Part shown: positions 60,059-64,000 of the stretch, piece by piece
Layout: every line of letters begins with the position of its first letter
Position numbering within the stretch: the stretch's first letter is position 1
Assembly: GCA_030765065.1 (NCBI GenBank)
Contig: CM060990.1
Span: 462,343,321 to 462,407,320, forward strand
Direction of reading: 5' to 3'
Source: Deroplatys truncata
Lineage: Eukaryota > Arthropoda > Insecta > Mantodea > Mantidae
Length of the DNA: 64,000 nt
Position numbers and translations under genes: made by a program
Notes under the pieces: model-generated
Told to the model about the DNA's origin: nothing
What the model saw: only the letters and a program-made list of their open reading frames with translations
Databases searched by the model: none

Positions 60059-60496
60059 TTGAATGTTATAATTTTGTTTTAAAAAAAATTACTATATTCT
60101 GACCTTTGTGATGCTGTCTGTTGCTGTTACTTTGATGTCCAGCTTCCTGCCTCTCTCTCCTAGGTTATATGCCGCTTCTGCGTTGTATTAATGATGAATC
60201 TGCGTCTTCTCGATGTTTTTGTGTCCACTGATCCGCGTCGTTTGTCGTTCCTCTAGTTGTTTCTGGAATCTGCATCTTCTCGATGTTTTTGTAGTTGAAT
60301 TCCCCTGTTGCCTTGTAATCTCGGAATTACGATGTCCAATCATCCGCGTAGTCTGTCGTCCTTGTAGTTGTTTCTGAAATCTGCGTCTTGTAGATCAGTT
60401 CACTGCTCCATTCGTTCCACATCCTGGTTAATTCTGCAACTTTCCTGGTTAATTCTGCTACTTTCCTGGTCACTCTGCCCCTTTCCTGGTCACTTT

Positions 60497-60514
60497 GCCC
60501 CACGTTGGGCGCCA
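60497..60514 (-). promoter_or_regulatory. Primer-binding site matching tRNA-Lys
   Basis: On the minus strand TGGCGCCCAACGTGGGGC lies three bases inside the 5' LTR. It equals the known primer-binding site complementary to the 3' end of tRNA-Lys(1,2), which primes minus-strand DNA synthesis. Confidence 0.9.
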
Positions 60515-60517
60515 ATT

Positions 60518-61514
60518 TGTAACGGTATTACTTACAAATGTTTGTGTATGTGTGTTTACTTCATGTGAAGCCATCTTGTGACGTCATTCATTTGTTCGGT
60601 TTGTAGCTCCATCTGGTGTTAGCAATTTGCAGAAGTGTTAGTGTTCGAAAGAATGCGACTGTTATTTGATTTAATTTTTGTTTACTGTCCTCCGGCTAGC
60701 TATTATTTCTCGGTCGAACATGTCTCTTGATCAGGGTGTGTAAACGGAAAGGAATCTTTTATCCAAATATAACACTGATGAAGAAATTTGTTTTACACAT
60801 TTATTGTCGAACACGTTAACTATCACATTTATACATTGATCTTAACACTCGCCAAACTGAAACTGTTATAATAACTCCTTACTGATCACTTTTAATCCAC
60901 GTACTTCAACTTTTTGTATAATTAACCTTACACCACTTTAGATTATTCATAATTCTGCTGCGCGTAACTTGTGAATCGATACCCGACGTTTGCCGTACAA
61001 ATACTTTCGACGAACTGACTGACTGAAGACGACGTGTAGTGTACACAGATTTTTGATGAACTGACCGGAATGCGACGTGTAGTGTACAAAGAATTTTGAT
61101 GAACTGAGGGCGATCTACCTCTGACTTGGCTTTTTATACTCATACACACCGATATGCCTAAAGATTATAACTGAACTGCAATTGGCTAATAAAACGCGCC
61201 AACATTAGCGTCTATTTTTATATCCAATGAAAATTATGAATACATATGCTCTAGGGAAATTTTCCAGAAGGTTCTAAACGGAAAAACGCGCCAACATTAC
61301 GCAACTTCCTCGTTTCCAATAATGATAAACAGCTCACCGCCCTAGCTGCATTATTGCGCGCTATTATTGACAGTTTCAGTAAGGCAGTATAAACTTACTT
61401 CCCAACAATAATTACAATCAACAAACATCTCAAATCAATGTCACATAATAATGCATATTCATACTATAATCATTATTTACATTTAAGTAATTTGTGATAC
61501 AAATTACTGCATCA
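60518..61514 (-). repeat. 5' LTR of the gag-only element
   Basis: In element orientation it begins TGATGCAG and ends CCGTTACA. A TATAAAA box lies at 61132-61138 and AATAAA at 60800-60805, which would place U3, R and U5 in the usual order. A short frame inside (60943-61149 minus) occurs identically in the other LTR and is not a gene. Confidence 0.93.
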
Positions 61515-61613
61515 ACACACACACACACACACACTAACCTACGCGTCGAAGCCTAAAGTCGGGCTAAATTTCGGTATCACAGGACCCTGCCGTTTCGTTC
61601 ACACACACACACA

Positions 61614-61658
<45 letters not shown>

Positions 61659-61718
61659 CCTACGCGTCGAAGCCTAAAGTCGGGCTAAATTTCGGTATCA
61701 CAGAACCCTGCCATTTCG

Positions 61719-61758
<40 letters not shown>

Positions 61759-61818
61759 CCTACGCGTCCTAGCCTAAAGTCGGGCTAAGTTTCGGTATCA
61801 CAGGACCCTGTCATCCCC

Positions 61819-61867
<49 letters not shown>

Positions 61868-61978
61868 TAACCTACGCATCATAGCCTAACCTCGGGCAAA
61901 ATTTCGATACCGCAGGACCCCTTATCCCGTTCATATACATACACTAACCTAAGCATCGTAGCCTAACCTCGGGGTGTA
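61515..61978 (+). repeat. CA-rich minisatellite, right block (about five units)
   Basis: It continues the left block after the LTR element with the same core wording (ACTAACCTACGCGTCGAAGC, GGGCTAAATTTCGGTATCAC). CA runs and one TA run (61822-61850) lie between the cores. Cores start near 61532, 61655, 61754, 61867 and 61945. Confidence 0.93.
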
Positions 61979-64000
61979 AGGAGTATTCAATATTCACGAA
62001 AGGATGACGCTGTTTGTTAGTCATATCAGTGTTTGTTAGCTATAAGTTGGCAGCTCTGCAGTTCTGAAGACAAGTTGAAGCAAGCTCAACGAGACGGAGG
62101 AAATGACAGCTCTCGGGAAACCCCGCAAGTACCGCCGGGACCCTAAGTATAGTTTATTGATATGAACAGTTAACATCTCAACAGGGTTTGATATAGTCCA
62201 TTAACATTTTGTACTTTCAGTTTGTGTTTTGTTTTACCGTCTGCCTATACCATTAAAACGTTCAAGATAACCAAAAGCTGCTGAAGTTTAGTTTTCTACA
62301 AATATATTGCTTTAAGTTGACATGTTCTATGTTCAAGCCATATTTTGCCATTAACGAATCTACAGAACGCAGACTAATCTTATCTAACCTAATAATATTA
62401 ATAATAACGTTGATATTAGTATTACTGTAGTAACAGTTCGTATGTTTAACACGTGTTTTGCTGTTAAGGTTATAAAACAGTGGCTGCAAACATTGTCGTC
62501 ATTATGGACGTCTTTAGGCGAATTCTACATTGAATTTACAACATTTATAATTTTAAATACATATTTTAATCACCGAGGCATGCAGCAGAATAAATGCATG
62601 CGTATATCAGCATTTTATTATTATTGTTGTTGTTTATTTAACTGCTTATTGAGCAAAAGTAATTTATAAATACCTCGAACTAATACCTTCTTCGTAGCAC
62701 TAATCCGACGATGGCAAAAATTTGTGCTTTGTTTTTATGGCTGCTTCAGAAGAAGCGATTGACACAAATATTATAGCTGTTGTGTATTTCAACGCTGCAC
62801 TCCTCCCTCTACAAGTTCCACTCCCTAAAATGATTACGGTGAGCTAGACGAATTGCAGTAGAATTCATTAAGACGTTATTTCTGGCTGTTCCTTCGTTTC
62901 CACTTCCAATATAAATCCCCCATTGGTCTATGCTTGTTGCCTATGATTGTTTTAAACCGTACATAAAGATAACTGCTGGCTGGAAACCAGTATTGGTAAG
63001 GTGCGTGTGGAAACCTGACAGAAGAAAAAAATAATAATGCGATTTGGGGAAATCGGCCACATTTTTTGCTCCAGAGTGCTGATCCCCTTAGCAGTCGTTA
63101 ACCGCCCCATAGTAGTAGTAGTAGTAATTCAGATCTTGTGTCACTAAATCTGACATTTCGTGGTAAAACAACACATATTTATAATTTTCTTTCAACACTT
63201 TCAATAATAGAATTTAAAATTAGATTTAAGCATTCAACTATATGTCATTGGAAGCAATTTTCTTAGGAAGTTAGAAAATACCAAGAATTAAATGTCATAA
63301 AAAGTATTAAGATAAAAGATCAAGTAGTTTAGGACATCAAAGATCAGTAAATCATACATATTTAGGATAATTATTAATGCGTAAAAAACAGAGGACATAA
63401 ACTTATAAGACTTTGCTTAGTACGAGGTATTTCGATTTAAAGTTTGAAACACTCTTAAAAATAAAAATTAAGTAACAATTTAAGATAATGTTCCCGTCTT
63501 GAACCTAGAAATAACAGGAAATTTTAAAACTGTAGTGACTGAATTTATGAAAAAGCTGCTTTTCATAAAAATAACTAAAACGAAAAATGAATAAATTTTA
63601 CTCATTTATGATCCTACAAATACACGTGGAAAAATGTAATTACGTCTAAAGCTTTACCAACAATGTTAGCTGCTTGGAGTAATGCTAAATATTAATACTT
63701 TACGTTCATAAATAAGGTCGCATTAATTTACACTCGGGGCAGTATTTTTCTGAGTGTAAGCGCTTAGTTTATGAAAATAAACCTACAAGCTAATTCGCAA
63801 GGTAATAGGGCCCATACACTACAGCAGAAGTGGTGAATATGGGATTCGCGAATCATTTGCACTTGGAGTCACCACTCCCTCTCTGACTGGCTGCCATTTT
63901 CATTTTCACATCCTCCACGGTGGTGTAGCGCCTTTTGCATATGTGGTGACTTGCGAGTCACTATTTAACAACATTTTCACCAATCTTGCAGTGCTGTGTT
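61979..64000. other. Gene-poor stretch to window end
   Basis: It contains a short GTA run at 63110-63125. Short frames at 62262-62489 (minus) and 62442-62669 have no family likeness. No gene was recognised. Confidence 0.5.

Larger units (their letters stand above)
57295..61514 (-). mobile_element. Gag-only LTR retrotransposon inserted in a minisatellite (young, non-autonomous)
   Basis: Two 997-bp direct repeats (57295-58291 and 60518-61514) enclose 2.2 kb. The plus-strand borders are TGTAAC...GCATCA, so the minus-strand element starts TG and ends CA. A primer-binding site, a weak purine-rich site (58292-58303) and one gag-like frame are present, all minus-strand. No pol region exists between 58292 and 59011, so the element must depend on proteins from another copy. 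By eye about seven differences separate the LTRs (roughly 0.7 percent), so the insertion is recent. The flanks are ACAC on both sides, but the duplication is hidden in the CA repeat. The element looks whole for its non-autonomous type. It is probably Ty3/gypsy-related. Confidence 0.93.

Overview
The window looks like repeat-rich, AT-rich nuclear DNA of an insect, probably one with a large genome. The evidence is a NUPR1-type coding sequence of the insect form, tRNA-derived SINEs, mariner-superfamily transposons, a LOA-like LINE, a Penelope-like element and Polinton fossils. There is no bacterial-type operon, no rRNA and no CRISPR array. The species cannot be fixed from the sequence. By eye almost all recognisable content is transposable elements and satellites. 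The only host-gene-like coding sequence recognised is the NUPR1 copy near 6.3 kb.

Layout. 1-3.9 kb: end of a Polinton/Maverick-type fossil, with protein-primed DNA polymerase B followed by a long tandem-repeat-filled terminal repeat. 3.9-7.2 kb: sparse DNA, then a NUPR1-like sequence whose last codons are replaced by a SINE. 7.2-14.66 kb: a second, older and shrunken Polinton-type fossil with two inverted arms of about 2.35 kb around a polymerase remnant and a SINE. 14.7-21.9 kb: no gene, but a pair of direct repeats of about 0.6 kb and dinucleotide runs. 21.95-25.1 kb: a 5'-truncated LINE with endonuclease, reverse transcriptase, RNase H and CCHC remnants. 26-32.4 kb: several SINEs, one nested in an older repeat. 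33.3-38.7 kb: three mariner-superfamily transposons at three stages of decay, one with both TIRs and TA duplications. 39.6-41.4 kb: a Penelope-like element. 42.9-51.4 kb: a SINE, two LINE relics and a SINE with a TTA tail. 56.5-62 kb: a CA-rich minisatellite split by a young gag-only LTR element with 997-bp LTRs. 62-64 kb: nothing recognised.

The features do not form a pathway. They record successive insertions: SINEs in the NUPR1 copy, in the second Polinton fossil and in an older repeat, and an LTR element in a minisatellite. No previously undescribed system can be shown. The best candidates for a second look are the SINE-altered NUPR1 frame, the repeat architecture of the Polinton ends, the internally deleted mariner that keeps its DNA-binding domain, and the gag-only LTR element. 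All family assignments come from reading motifs by eye, without database searches.
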